Assembly: GCF_013816785.1 (NCBI RefSeq)
Contig: NZ_JACDDV010000009.1
Location: 1 to 33,751, forward strand
Direction of reading: 5' to 3'
Origin: Sphingomonas sp.
GTDB taxonomy: Bacteria > Pseudomonadota > Alphaproteobacteria > Sphingomonadales > Sphingomonadaceae
Length of the DNA: 33,751 bases
Position numbers and translations under genes: made by a program
Shown: positions 26,965 to 33,751 of the stretch, piece after piece
How the letters are laid out: every line of letters begins with the position of its first letter
How positions within the stretch are numbered: the stretch's first letter is position 1
Notes under the pieces: model-generated
Database searches by the model: none
Told to the model about the DNA's origin: nothing
Seen by the model: only the letters and a program-made list of their open reading frames with translations

Positions 26965-28208
26965 TCGAACGTATCCGCGTGCTTCGCAAACTCGATCAGT
27001 GCGATGCTGCGATTGTGCACCTCATCCGGACCATCGGCGAGGCGCAGGGTGCGGATGCCGGCCCAGCTGGCGGCAAGCGAGGTGTCCTGGCTGACCCCCG
27101 CGCCGCCGTGCGCCTGGATGGCGTCATCGATGACTTTCAAGGCCATGTTGGGCGCCTTGACCTTGATCATCGCGATCTCGGCCTTGGCGGCCTTGTTTCC
27201 GGCCTTGTCCATGCGGTCGGCGGCGAGCAGGCAAAGCAATCGCGTTGCATCGATTTCGACTCGCGCCTCGGCGACGCGCTGCTCCCACACGCTATGCTCG
27301 GAAAGCCGCTTGCCGAAGGCGGTGCGCGACTGGAGTCGCTTGGCCATCAGCGCCAGCGCTTCCTCGGCCGCGCCGATGATGCGCATGCAATGGTGGATGC
27401 GGCCCGGCCCCAGCCGCCCTTGCGCGATCTCAAACCCGCGCCCTTCGCCAAGCAGCAGGTTCGACGCGGGAACGCGCACATCCTTAAGCTCAATTTCCAT
27501 ATGTCCGTGAGGCGCGTCGTCAAAGCCATAGACGGTCAAGTGACGCTCAATGGTCAGGCCAGACGCGTCCATCGGCACCAGCACCATCGATTGCTGGCGA
27601 TAGCGGTTCTCGGACGCATCGGTCTTGCCCATCAATATGACGACCTTGCAGCGCGGATCGCCAGCGCCGGACGACCACCATTTGCGGCCGTTGATGACAT
27701 AATCCGCGCCATCGCGATCGATGCGACATTCGATGTTGGTCGCATCCGACGAGGCAACCCCGGGCTCGGTCATCAGGAAGGCCGAGCGGATTTCGCCGCA
27801 CATTAGCGGAGCCAGCCACTGCTCCTTCTGCTCGCGGGTACCATAGCGGTGGAACACTTCCATATTGCCGGTGTCGGGCGCCGAGCAGTTGAACACTTCG
27901 CTCGACCACAGGATGTGCCCCATCTCCTCGGCGCACAGCGCGTATTCGAGGTTGGTCAGCTGCTCGCCCTCGAATTCGAAGCTCTCGTCGACGTGCTGCA
28001 ACGCGCCGCCGGGCGGCATGAACAAGTTCCACAGGCCGGCGGCGCGGGCCTTGGGTTTAAGCTCTTCGATCAGATCGATCGGCTGCCATCGGTCGCCCGC
28101 ATCGATCTGATCCTTATAGTCTGCGACTCGCGGCCGGACGTTGGTTTCGATGAAGTCGCGCACGCGGTCGCGGAAAAAAGACTGGCGTTCCGTAAGGTCA
28201 AAATCCAC
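26961..28208 (-). CDS. Acyl-CoA dehydrogenase, ACAD10/11-like
   Basis: A 415-aa FAD flavoprotein that introduces a trans-2 double bond into an acyl-CoA. It starts [37 protein letters not shown] is the FAD/substrate loop, and [17 protein letters not shown] and [20 protein letters not shown] are characteristic of the ACAD10/11 group, as is the C-terminal [16 protein letters not shown], where the ADGPDEV stretch stands in place of the usual YEGT catalytic Glu. Mammalian ACAD10/11 act on 4-hydroxyacyl-CoAs after phosphorylation; that chemistry is not shown here, and no kinase gene is adjacent. Divergent from the ACAD pair across 78 bp. First gene of a leftward operon with the SDR genes. Confidence 0.92.
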   Translation of the reverse strand: MDFDLTERQSFFRDRVRDFIETNVRPRVADYKDQIDAGDRWQPIDLIEELKPKARAAGLWNLFMPPGGALQHVDESFEFEGEQLTNLEYALCAEEMGHILWSSEVFNCSAPDTGNMEVFHRYGTREQKEQWLAPLMCGEIRSAFLMTEPGVASSDATNIECRIDRDGADYVINGRKWWSSGAGDPRCKVVILMGKTDASENRYRQQSMVLVPMDASGLTIERHLTVYGFDDAPHGHMEIELKDVRVPASNLLLGEGRGFEIAQGRLGPGRIHHCMRIIGAAEEALALMAKRLQSRTAFGKRLSEHSVWEQRVAEARVEIDATRLLCLLAADRMDKAGNKAAKAEIAMIKVKAPNMALKVIDDAIQAHGGAGVSQDTSLAASWAGIRTLRLADGPDEVHNRSIALIEFAKHADTFE

Positions 28209-28286
28209 GCCGCCGCCTCCGCTTGCTTATCGCCCCGGTCTGGTCCCAAAACGGGCTAGGACTCTGGGCGGCGAAGGGCAAGAAGC

Positions 28287-29438
28287 ATGGCCGAACTTGA
28301 AACATTCCGCGCCGAGACACGCGCCTGGCTGGAGGCAAACTGCCCGGCGGAAATGCGCACGCCGTTACGCTCCGAAAAAGACGCCTGCTGGGGTGGTCGG
28401 AGTTTCGTGTTTCAGTCGCCGGCGCAGAAGCAATGGCTGGACGTCATGGCCTCGCGCGGCTGGACGGTGCCTGACTGGCCTAAGGCGTATGGCGGCGGCG
28501 GACTGAGTCCGGCCGAAACCAAGATCCTAAAGGAGGAAATGGCGGCGATCGGGGCGCGGCCGCCGCTGACCAGTTTCGGCATTTCGATGCTTGGCCCGGC
28601 GCTGCTGAAGTACGGCAATGAGGAACAGAAGACCAAATATCTGACCGAGATTGCCCTTGGGCAAATCCGTTGGTGCCAGGGCTATTCGGAACCGGGCGCC
28701 GGGTCGGACTTGGCAGGGCTCCAGACCAAGGCCGAAGATCGTGGCGATCATTACCTCGTCAACGGCCAGAAAGTATGGACCAGCTATGCCGATCAGGCGG
28801 ACTGGATCTTCTGCCTGGTGCGGACGTCGAGCGAAACCAAACATGGCGGCATCAGCTTCCTCCTGTTCGACATGGACAGCCCGGGCGTTTCGACCAAGCC
28901 GATCCTGCTGATCAGCGGCAACTCGCCCTTCTGCGAAACCTTTTTCGACGATGTGAAGGTGCCTGGGGACCAGCTGGTCGGCGAGGTCAACAAGGGCTGG
29001 GACGTCGCCAAATATCTGCTTGGCCACGAGCGTGAGATGATCAGCGGCATGGGACTGGTTGGCGAGAAGCAGACGTTGGGCGCCAGCGTCGGCGAGGTCG
29101 ACCCCCTGCTCCGCGCCGAAATCGCCGCATTCGACGTCGACGCCCTCGCGTTCGCGGCGATGAGCGAGCGGTTCATCGACCAGCTGAAAGCTGGCGAAGC
29201 GCATCCGGCGATGCCGAGCATGATGAAATATGCCGGGACCGAACTCAACAAGCGCCGCCACGAGCTAATCATCGCCGCCGGCGGGTCGGACACGCTGGAA
29301 TGGGACAGCGAACGTTCGATGGGCGGCAAGGCCGCGCGTGATTGGCTTCGGACCAAGGCCAATTCGATCGAAGGCGGCACGAGCGAGGTCCAGCTCGGCA
29401 TCGTCGCCAAGCATATTTTGCGACTGCCGGGAGCCTGA
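28287..29438 (+). CDS. Acyl-CoA dehydrogenase, probable catalytic (alpha) subunit
   Basis: A 383-aa protein. It starts MAELETFRAETRAWLEANCP, a lead common to ACADs that form heteromers for steroid or branched substrates. The FAD loop is WCQGYSEPGAGSDLAGLQTKAE, then WTSYADQADWIFCLVRT. The catalytic Glu motif is SIEGGTSEVQLGIVAKHIL near the C-terminus (about 362-380). In addition MISGMGLVGEKQTLGASVGEVDP is unlike classical fatty-acyl dehydrogenases. It is followed after 5 bp by a second, sequence-divergent ACAD. Together they likely form an alpha/beta complex, as for the FadE pairs in Mycobacterium. Confidence 0.92.
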   Translation: MAELETFRAETRAWLEANCPAEMRTPLRSEKDACWGGRSFVFQSPAQKQWLDVMASRGWTVPDWPKAYGGGGLSPAETKILKEEMAAIGARPPLTSFGISMLGPALLKYGNEEQKTKYLTEIALGQIRWCQGYSEPGAGSDLAGLQTKAEDRGDHYLVNGQKVWTSYADQADWIFCLVRTSSETKHGGISFLLFDMDSPGVSTKPILLISGNSPFCETFFDDVKVPGDQLVGEVNKGWDVAKYLLGHEREMISGMGLVGEKQTLGASVGEVDPLLRAEIAAFDVDALAFAAMSERFIDQLKAGEAHPAMPSMMKYAGTELNKRRHELIIAAGGSDTLEWDSERSMGGKAARDWLRTKANSIEGGTSEVQLGIVAKHILRLPGA

Positions 29439-29443
29439 CCCAG

Positions 29444-30574
29444 ATGATGACCCTGACCGACGATCAGCGCATGCTGCAGGACAGCGTCACGCCGTTCATG
29501 ACCGAGGAGGGCGCGGTCAAGGCGCAGCTTCGGCATTGGCGCGACAGCGGATGCAAGGACGGATTCGGACACGCCTTGTGGAAGCAGTTCGCCGAGCTTG
29601 GGCTGACCGGTATCCTGATCCCGGAAGACCAGGGCGGCGCCGGGCTCGGGATGGTCGAGGCGGGACTGGTGCTGGAGGAAGTCGGGCGCAACCTCACCCC
29701 CTCGCCTTTCTTGACCACAGCAGTCGTGGCCGTGCGCGCGCTCGACGGTTCAGCGCAGGCGGCACGCTGGTTTCCGGGCATTGTGGCCGGCCAAACTGTC
29801 GCGGCCCTGGCGATCGACGAGGTGCGGCATCACGACCCGGCGCGGATCGCCTGCGAGGCCAAACGATCGGGCAACGGTTTCTCGCTGTCGGGCGTCAAGC
29901 AATTCGTCGTCCAAGGTGCCAGCGCCGACGTCATCCTGGTCGCGGCGCGGACGGCAGGGTCGCCGGGCGAGGCGCAGGGCTTGACCCTGTTCGCGGTCGA
30001 GCGCGGCGCCAAGGGCATGGCGGTCGAGAATGTCGCGTTGGCAGACTCGTCTAGGGCGGCGCGGCTGACGCTGGACCACGTCGAGGTCGATGCCGACGCA
30101 GTCGTTGGCGAGGTCGACGGGGGTTGGGCGCCGCTGTCGCGTGCATTGAACGCCGGGCGGGCAGGTGCAGCGAGCGAGTTGGTCGGAGTCGCCGCCGGCG
30201 CGGCGGCGATGACCTTCGATTATCTCAAACAGCGCAAGCAGTTCGGGCGGCTGATCGGCGAATTCCAGGCGCTCCAGCATCGCGCGGCGCATCTCTACGG
30301 CGAAATCGAGATCGCGCGGGCGGCCACGCTCAAGGCGGCGCAGCTGCTCGACGGGGGCGACGAGCGCGCCGAATTGATGGTCTCGGTCGCCAAGGCCAAG
30401 GCGGCGCGGGTGTCGGCGCTTAGCGTCCAGGAAGGCGTCCAGATGCACGGCGGCATCGGCATGACCGACGAGCATGACATCGGCCTCTACATGAAGCGCG
30501 AAGCGGTGCTCGCGGAATTGTTTGGCGGGCCGAGATTTCATGCCAACGAAGTGGCGCGGCTAAGCGGCTACTAG
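29444..30574 (+). CDS. Acyl-CoA dehydrogenase, probable non-catalytic (beta) subunit
   Basis: A 376-aa protein from the ATG at 29444, with GGGAG about 10 bp upstream. The ACAD fold is recognisable: ELGLTGILIPEDQGGAGLGMVEAGLVLEEVGRNL, GASADVILVAARTAG, DYLKQRKQFGRLIGEFQALQHRAAHLYGEIE and VQMHGGIGMTDEHDIGLYMKR. The place of the catalytic EGT motif is taken by AVLAELFGGPRFHANEVARL, so no general-base Glu is evident at the normal position. The usual middle-domain TEPxxGSD-type loop is also poor (LAIDEVRHHDPARIAC). This fits the partner subunit of an alpha2beta2 ACAD. The 3' end overlaps the thioesterase gene by 15 bp on the other strand. Confidence 0.9.
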   Translation: MMTLTDDQRMLQDSVTPFMTEEGAVKAQLRHWRDSGCKDGFGHALWKQFAELGLTGILIPEDQGGAGLGMVEAGLVLEEVGRNLTPSPFLTTAVVAVRALDGSAQAARWFPGIVAGQTVAALAIDEVRHHDPARIACEAKRSGNGFSLSGVKQFVVQGASADVILVAARTAGSPGEAQGLTLFAVERGAKGMAVENVALADSSRAARLTLDHVEVDADAVVGEVDGGWAPLSRALNAGRAGAASELVGVAAGAAAMTFDYLKQRKQFGRLIGEFQALQHRAAHLYGEIEIARAATLKAAQLLDGGDERAELMVSVAKAKAARVSALSVQEGVQMHGGIGMTDEHDIGLYMKREAVLAELFGGPRFHANEVARLSGY

Positions 30575-30952
30575 GGGCCGTTCCAGCAGAAAATTGATCC
30601 GTGCCGAGGCGATCGGCTTGGCCCGATCGCTTTGCCAGGCGAACGCTTCGACATTGGCGATGCGCTTGCCGAGCCGCTCGATCACCGCCTCGGCGAAAGT
30701 ATCGGTTTCGATTCCACCGCGCATATAGTCGACCGTGACGGTGATCGGCTTCATCGTCGTTGCATCGTCGCCGACCGCCAGGCGAAGCGCGTTGAACGCC
30801 GCGAACTCGAGCAGGCCGGCGATCGCGCCACCGTGCAGGAAGCCGGGCCGGCCGACGACGTCGGTGTGGAACGGCATGACGAAGCGCGGCGCGTCGCCCG
30901 TGTCGTCCATCCTGAGTTTGAGCAGCCGGGCGTAAGGCGGAAGTTCGGTCAC
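30560..30952 (-). CDS. PaaI-type hotdog thioesterase
   Basis: A 130-aa hotdog-fold protein. The PaaI/YbgC-related helix motif is GFLHGGAIAGLLEFAAFNALRL (about 37-58) with the HGG turn and an acidic residue in the central helix. The strands PITVTVDYMRGG and IANVEAFAWQSDRAKPIASARINFLL follow. It hydrolyses acyl-CoA thioesters; placed beside the acyl-CoA dehydrogenases it could recycle CoA from dead-end intermediates, an inference only. It is convergent with and overlaps the beta-type ACAD, so it is not part of that operon. Confidence 0.88.
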   Translation of the reverse strand: MTELPPYARLLKLRMDDTGDAPRFVMPFHTDVVGRPGFLHGGAIAGLLEFAAFNALRLAVGDDATTMKPITVTVDYMRGGIETDTFAEAVIERLGKRIANVEAFAWQSDRAKPIASARINFLLERPLVAA

Positions 30953-31000
30953 GCCGTCAGCCTTAGACGGCGATTGACCCTCCCGTCATCCCCCAGGGCG

Positions 31001-31162
31001 TTAGCCGCGGGTCTTGTAGCCGCAGATGATGCCGAGGACGAACGAGGTGAACAGGGCGAGCTGGACCTTCCCGGTGGGATCGCCCCACTGGAAATAGTCG
31101 GCGCCCCAACCGAACAGCCAGACGAACATCATGGCGGCCAATGCGACCATCATATCACTCAT
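31001..31162 (-). CDS. Small membrane protein (53 aa), uncharacterised
   Basis: Translation from the ATG at 31162 starts MSDMMVALAAMMFVWLFGWG and ends with GIICGYKTRG before a TAA at 31001-31003. Two hydrophobic segments (about 4-19 and 33-48, the latter LALFTSFVLGIICG) are joined by a short acidic/polar turn (ADYFQWGDPTGKVQ), so a two-helix hairpin protein is likely. GGGGG directly precedes the start and is too close to be an ideal ribosome-binding site. No known family is recognised. It is divergent from purS. The codon use and the membrane pattern support it as a real gene, but it is short. Confidence 0.65.
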   Translation of the reverse strand: MSDMMVALAAMMFVWLFGWGADYFQWGDPTGKVQLALFTSFVLGIICGYKTRG

Positions 31163-31235
31163 CCCCCACCATCGGCCGGCCAGTCCCCGGCGCGCGACAG
31201 CCTAGGCCCCCAAATGGTAAAAATAGGGTAAAGCT

Positions 31236-31259
31236 TGCCGCCGTGCGGGCTTGGCGGCA
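31236..31259 (+). promoter_or_regulatory. Hairpin in the purS leader
   Basis: TGCCGCC (31236-31242) pairs with GGCGGCA (31253-31259) around a 10-nt loop, 37 bp upstream of the purS start. It is preceded by two GGTAAA copies (from 31216 and 31227). No U-run follows, so it is not a terminator. It may be structural or regulatory for the purine genes; nothing in the sequence shows which. Confidence 0.35.
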
Positions 31260-31296
31260 TAGGGCGCCGGGTCGGCCGCAGAGGAAGGGCAATGCA

Positions 31297-31530
31297 ATGA
31301 AAGCGCGTGTGTTCGTGACCCTGAAGCCGGGTGTTCTCGACCCCCAGGGCAAGGCGATTCATCACGCGCTGGAGGGCCTCGGCTTCGACGGCGTCGAGGG
31401 GGTTCGCGCCGGCAAAATGATCGAACTCGACCTGGCCGAGGGGACCAGCGATACCGACATCGAAGCGATGTGCCGAAAGCTATTGGCGAACACCGTAATC
31501 GAAAATTTCAAGATCGAACGGGTAGCCTGA
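31297..31530 (+). CDS. purS: Phosphoribosylformylglycinamidine synthase subunit PurS
   Basis: A 77-aa dimeric bridging subunit that joins PurQ and PurL in the fourth step of purine synthesis (FGAR to FGAM, ATP- and glutamine-dependent). Sequence: [20 protein letters not shown], then [26 protein letters not shown] and the terminal [12 protein letters not shown], all characteristic. The ATG at 31297 has GAGGAAGGG upstream. An in-frame extension upstream has no support. The stop TGA shares its last base with the purQ ATG (TGATG), so translation is coupled. Confidence 0.96.
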   Translation: MKARVFVTLKPGVLDPQGKAIHHALEGLGFDGVEGVRAGKMIELDLAEGTSDTDIEAMCRKLLANTVIENFKIERVA

Positions 31531-32195
31531 TGAAGAGCGCGGTCCTCGTCTTTCCCGGCTCCAACTGCGACCGCGACCTCGCCGTCGCCATCCGCGAGGT
31601 GACGGGCCGCGAGGCGGCGATGGTCTGGCATCGCGACACCGAGCTGCCGGCCGGGACCGACTTCATCGCCATCCCCGGCGGTTTCTCCTATGGCGATTAC
31701 CTCCGCTCAGGGGCGATGGCGGCGCGGTCGCCGATCATGCGCGCGGTGACCGAGGCGGCGAGCAAGGGCGTGCCGGTGATCGGAGTGTGCAACGGCTTTC
31801 AGGTGCTGACCGAAGCCGGGCTGCTGCCGGGCGCGCTGATGCGCAACGCCGGGCTGCATTTCGTCTGCCGTCCGGTCGGCCTCAGGGTCGAGAATAGCCA
31901 GTCGATCTTCACCTGCCGCTATGAGGCGGGAGAGGAAATCACCGTGCCGGTCGCTCACCACGACGGCAATTATCAGGCCGATCCGGCGACGCTCGACCGG
32001 CTGGAAGGCGAAGGGCGCATCGCTTTTCGCTACACCGGCGAGGTCAACGGTTCGGCGCGAAACATCGCGGGCATTCTCAACGAAAGCGGCAACGTCCTCG
32101 GGCTGATGCCCCACCCCGAACGGGCGCTGGAGCCGGCGCATGGCGGGACCGACGGCAGACGGCTGTTCGAAGGCTTGCTCGAAGCGGTCGCCTGA
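31530..32195 (+). CDS. purQ: Phosphoribosylformylglycinamidine synthase subunit PurQ (glutaminase)
   Basis: A 221-aa class I glutamine amidotransferase that releases ammonia from glutamine and channels it to PurL. The nucleophile is Cys87 in [21 protein letters not shown]; the His/Glu pair is in [12 protein letters not shown] near the C-terminus. [14 protein letters not shown] (48-61) forms the oxyanion region, and [11 protein letters not shown] is present. It overlaps purS by one base. purL, which often follows in alphaproteobacteria, is not next here: tRNA-Arg and a DNA methyltransferase come instead. Confidence 0.97.
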   Translation: MKSAVLVFPGSNCDRDLAVAIREVTGREAAMVWHRDTELPAGTDFIAIPGGFSYGDYLRSGAMAARSPIMRAVTEAASKGVPVIGVCNGFQVLTEAGLLPGALMRNAGLHFVCRPVGLRVENSQSIFTCRYEAGEEITVPVAHHDGNYQADPATLDRLEGEGRIAFRYTGEVNGSARNIAGILNESGNVLGLMPHPERALEPAHGGTDGRRLFEGLLEAVA

Positions 32196-32204
32196 CCGCA
32201 TAAG
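32175..32204 (+). promoter_or_regulatory. Possible tRNA-Arg promoter overlapping the purQ 3' end
   Basis: TTGCTC (32175-32180), an 18-bp spacer, CATAAG (32199-32204). The start would be near 32211, about 19 nt before the tRNA. Both boxes are imperfect, and read-through from purQ is an alternative. Confidence 0.4.
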
Positions 32205-32229
32205 CCCCGCACCTTGATGTCGAATTGGG

Positions 32230-32306
32230 GCGCCCGTAGCTCAGCTGGATAGAGCACGAGACTTCTAATCTTGAGGCCGCTGGTTCGAATCCAGCCGGGC
32301 GCGCCA
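32230..32306 (+). tRNA. tRNA-Arg (anticodon TCT)
   Basis: The acceptor stem is GCGCCCG (32230-32236) paired with CGGGCGC (32296-32302), then G and an encoded CCA (32304-32306). The anticodon arm is CGAGA-CTTCTAA-TCTTG, giving anticodon TCT for AGA. The T-arm is GCTGG-TTCGAAT-CCAGC. AGA is a rare codon in GC-rich genomes, and tRNA genes of this kind are frequent integration sites for genomic islands. Confidence 0.97.
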
Positions 32307-32667
32307 GTCTTTTCAATGACTTAAGAGGTTACTGACGACGATGATAAACAACCAAGTAGCAAATAGGTAGCATTGGAGTTGATCGCAAAAGGGTAACACC
32401 TTTTTCTCAGACCAAGCGTTCGTTCGCTACCTTAATAGCTCCTCCAGCAAACGCGGATATTTTTCGCGATTTTCGGACGGGCAGTTTTTTATACGACTGG
32501 CACTCTGGTTAGGCTCGGCAATATGGCTTCGATGGTCCTTGTTGATCGCGATTTGTCCCCACCGCGCGGCCTGGCACGCACGCCGCCTGTTGACTTTGTC
32601 GCAGGGCGCTGCGACCCTTTGCGCGGACCGCTTCGTCCAGCGGGTGCACAGTTGGGGAACGACTCGG
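32307..32667. other. Non-coding segment between tRNA-Arg and methyltransferase, with repeated heptamers
   Basis: 361 bp with no recognisable gene; its first ~200 bp are AT-richer than the genes to the left. Four related heptamers occur within 77 bp: AGTAGCA (32355-32361), GGTAGCA (32366-32372), GGTAACA (32392-32398) and, inverted, GGTAGCG (complement of 32425-32431). This spacing and placement beside a tRNA 3' end resemble arm-type integrase binding sites, but no integrase is in view. The second half (about 32540-32667) is an open frame fused to the methyltransferase frame without an ATG. Confidence 0.5.
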
Positions 32668-33751
32668 TTGCGGGGTATTGACATCTTTTCGGGTGCAGGC
32701 GGAATGTCGCTTGGAGCGCAACTCGCGGGCGTAAAGGTTCCGCTCGCCGTTGAGCTCGACCGGCACGCTCATGCTACCTACGCCCTCAACCACCCGGATA
32801 CGATCGTGATGCGGGCCGATATGCAAGCGGTGTTGGATGTTGCACTTCCCCGAGGCAACGAACCAGTTGTCGTGTTCGGCGGGCCTCCGTGTCAGGGCTT
32901 CTCCACTTCGAACCAGCGAACCCGCGGCGACGCCAACGAGAAGAATTGGCTATACCGATCCTTCGTGGGATTTGTCGGTAAGGTGATGCCGGATTGGGTA
33001 GTATTCGAAAACGTTCGCGGCATTCTCGAGACCGAGGGCGGGCGCTTCGCCGCGATGGTCGAGGAGGATCTTCGCCGCTTAGGCTACTCTGTTTCGAGCG
33101 GCCTGCTAGACGCGGCCAACTTCGGCGTCCCCCAGCTACGCTCGCGTTTCTTCATCGTAGCTCGGCTGCGCGGTCGGGCTCTTGAATTCCCAGAGGCGAC
33201 GGCAACCGCGCGAGTGACTGTAGAGGAGGCCATCGCCGATCTTCCCGACCTTGAGATAGGTGCGGGACGGTGTGAGCTTCTGTACCCTCGGCCCGCAACA
33301 TCGGATTACGCCCGCAGTCTCCGGGGAGCGGAGCTGACAGTTACTGGCAACCTCGTCACTGAGAACGCCCCCCACATCGTCGAGCGCTATCGGCATGTTC
33401 CGGCTGGCGGGAATTGGGAAGACATACCTGAGCACCTAATGCGGAACTACGCCGATCGCTCTCGTTGCCACACCGGCATCTATCGTCGACTCCGAAGCGA
33501 CGCGCCGTCCGTGGTGATCGGAAACTTTCGCAAGAACATGCTCATCCACCCCAAGTTAGATCGAGGGCTCTCAATACGCGAGGCCGCGCGCATCCAATCC
33601 TTCCCCGACTGGTACCGTTTCTCAGGCTCAATTGGCCTTCAACAGCAGCAAGTCGGAAATGCCGTGCCGCCGCTACTGGCAAAAGCTGTGTTCGAGCGAA
33701 TCGTCGAGGTTGAATCTGAAGATCGACGCGCGAGGTTGGAGAAGGACGATG
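32668..33751 (+). CDS. C5-cytosine DNA methyltransferase (3' end cut by window)
   Basis: Transfers a methyl group from SAM to cytosine C5 in a specific DNA site. The likely start is TTG at 32668, giving MRGIDIFSGAGGMSLGAQLA at the usual distance from motif I; GGGG lies 10 bp upstream. The frame is open further upstream but contains no ATG; a GTG at 32644 is possible. Motif I is DIFSGAGG (4-12). Motif IV is GGPPCQGFS with catalytic Cys75. Motif VI is ENV (114-116). Motif VIII is QLRSR (156-160). The target-recognition region is about 170-280. Motifs IX-X contain LSIREAARIQSFP and QVGNAVPPLLAKAVF (about 325-340). The frame runs open past position 33751, so any C-terminal extension and the following gene are unseen. 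It may belong to a restriction-modification system or be an orphan enzyme. Confidence 0.92.
   Translation, partial: MRGIDIFSGAGGMSLGAQLAGVKVPLAVELDRHAHATYALNHPDTIVMRADMQAVLDVALPRGNEPVVVFGGPPCQGFSTSNQRTRGDANEKNWLYRSFVGFVGKVMPDWVVFENVRGILETEGGRFAAMVEEDLRRLGYSVSSGLLDAANFGVPQLRSRFFIVARLRGRALEFPEATATARVTVEEAIADLPDLEIGAGRCELLYPRPATSDYARSLRGAELTVTGNLVTENAPHIVERYRHVPAGGNWEDIPEHLMRNYADRSRCHTGIYRRLRSDAPSVVIGNFRKNMLIHPKLDRGLSIREAARIQSFPDWYRFSGSIGLQQQQVGNAVPPLLAKAVFERIVEVESEDRRARLEKDD

Noticed and set aside
28287-30574. The two adjacent acyl-CoA dehydrogenases as a recent tandem duplication
   Set aside because: Their sequences differ throughout and the motifs diverge, so they are distinct subunits or old paralogues.
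32427-32826. Minus-strand frames before the methyltransferase
   Set aside because: They have no good start or domain and run antisense into methyltransferase motif I.

Overview
The window looks like chromosomal DNA of a sphingomonad-type alphaproteobacterium (order Sphingomonadales). This is inferred from the high GC content, RNase E with an acidic insertion in its S1 domain and a C-terminal Gly-Trp-Trp motif, a PurS/PurQ pair, RF2 without the programmed frameshift, SleB-type cell-wall hydrolases and dispersed GC-rich palindromic intergenic repeats. Nearly all of it is ordinary core genome. The last ~1.4 kb, after a tRNA-Arg, looks like the edge of an accessory region.

Layout. Positions 1-6650 (mostly minus strand): thymidylate synthase (cut by the window edge), a divergent stand-alone RadC-like JAMM protein, then amidase - PBP1A - RF2 - lipoprotein-like methyltransferase, reading leftwards. 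Positions 7049-11742 (plus): RNase E with a long structured leader, a terminator, a BepA-like M48 protease and an overlapping DsbA-like thioredoxin. Positions 11830-13541 (minus): Ppx/GppA and RlmE with a 4-bp overlap. Then tRNA-Gln(CTG) with its own promoter, a GST, a one-domain response regulator, a SleB hydrolase, an EVE-domain protein, a Cys-rich beta-helix lipoprotein, a small secreted protein and TypA/BipA. Positions 20.7-23.1 kb: a small hydrophilic protein, a MarR regulator divergent from an MFS transporter with a clear palindromic operator between them, and a cytochrome b561.

Positions 23.1-31 kb form an acyl-CoA catabolism cluster. FadB-like, two SDRs and an ACAD10/11-like dehydrogenase run leftwards. 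A pair of acyl-CoA dehydrogenases runs rightwards from the same 78-bp intergenic region. A PaaI-type thioesterase opposes their 3' end. The second member of the pair lacks the usual catalytic-Glu motif, which suggests an alpha/beta heteromer. Then come a 53-aa membrane protein (minus), purS-purQ (plus) and tRNA-Arg(TCT).

Immediately after the tRNA-Arg is 361 bp of non-coding, AT-richer DNA carrying several related heptamers, followed by a C5-cytosine DNA methyltransferase that runs off the window. This is the best place for a restriction-modification or other defence island. The partner gene, an integrase and the far attachment site are not visible here, so no new system can be claimed from this window alone. 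Several tail-to-tail gene pairs overlap at their stop codons, so the genome is compact.
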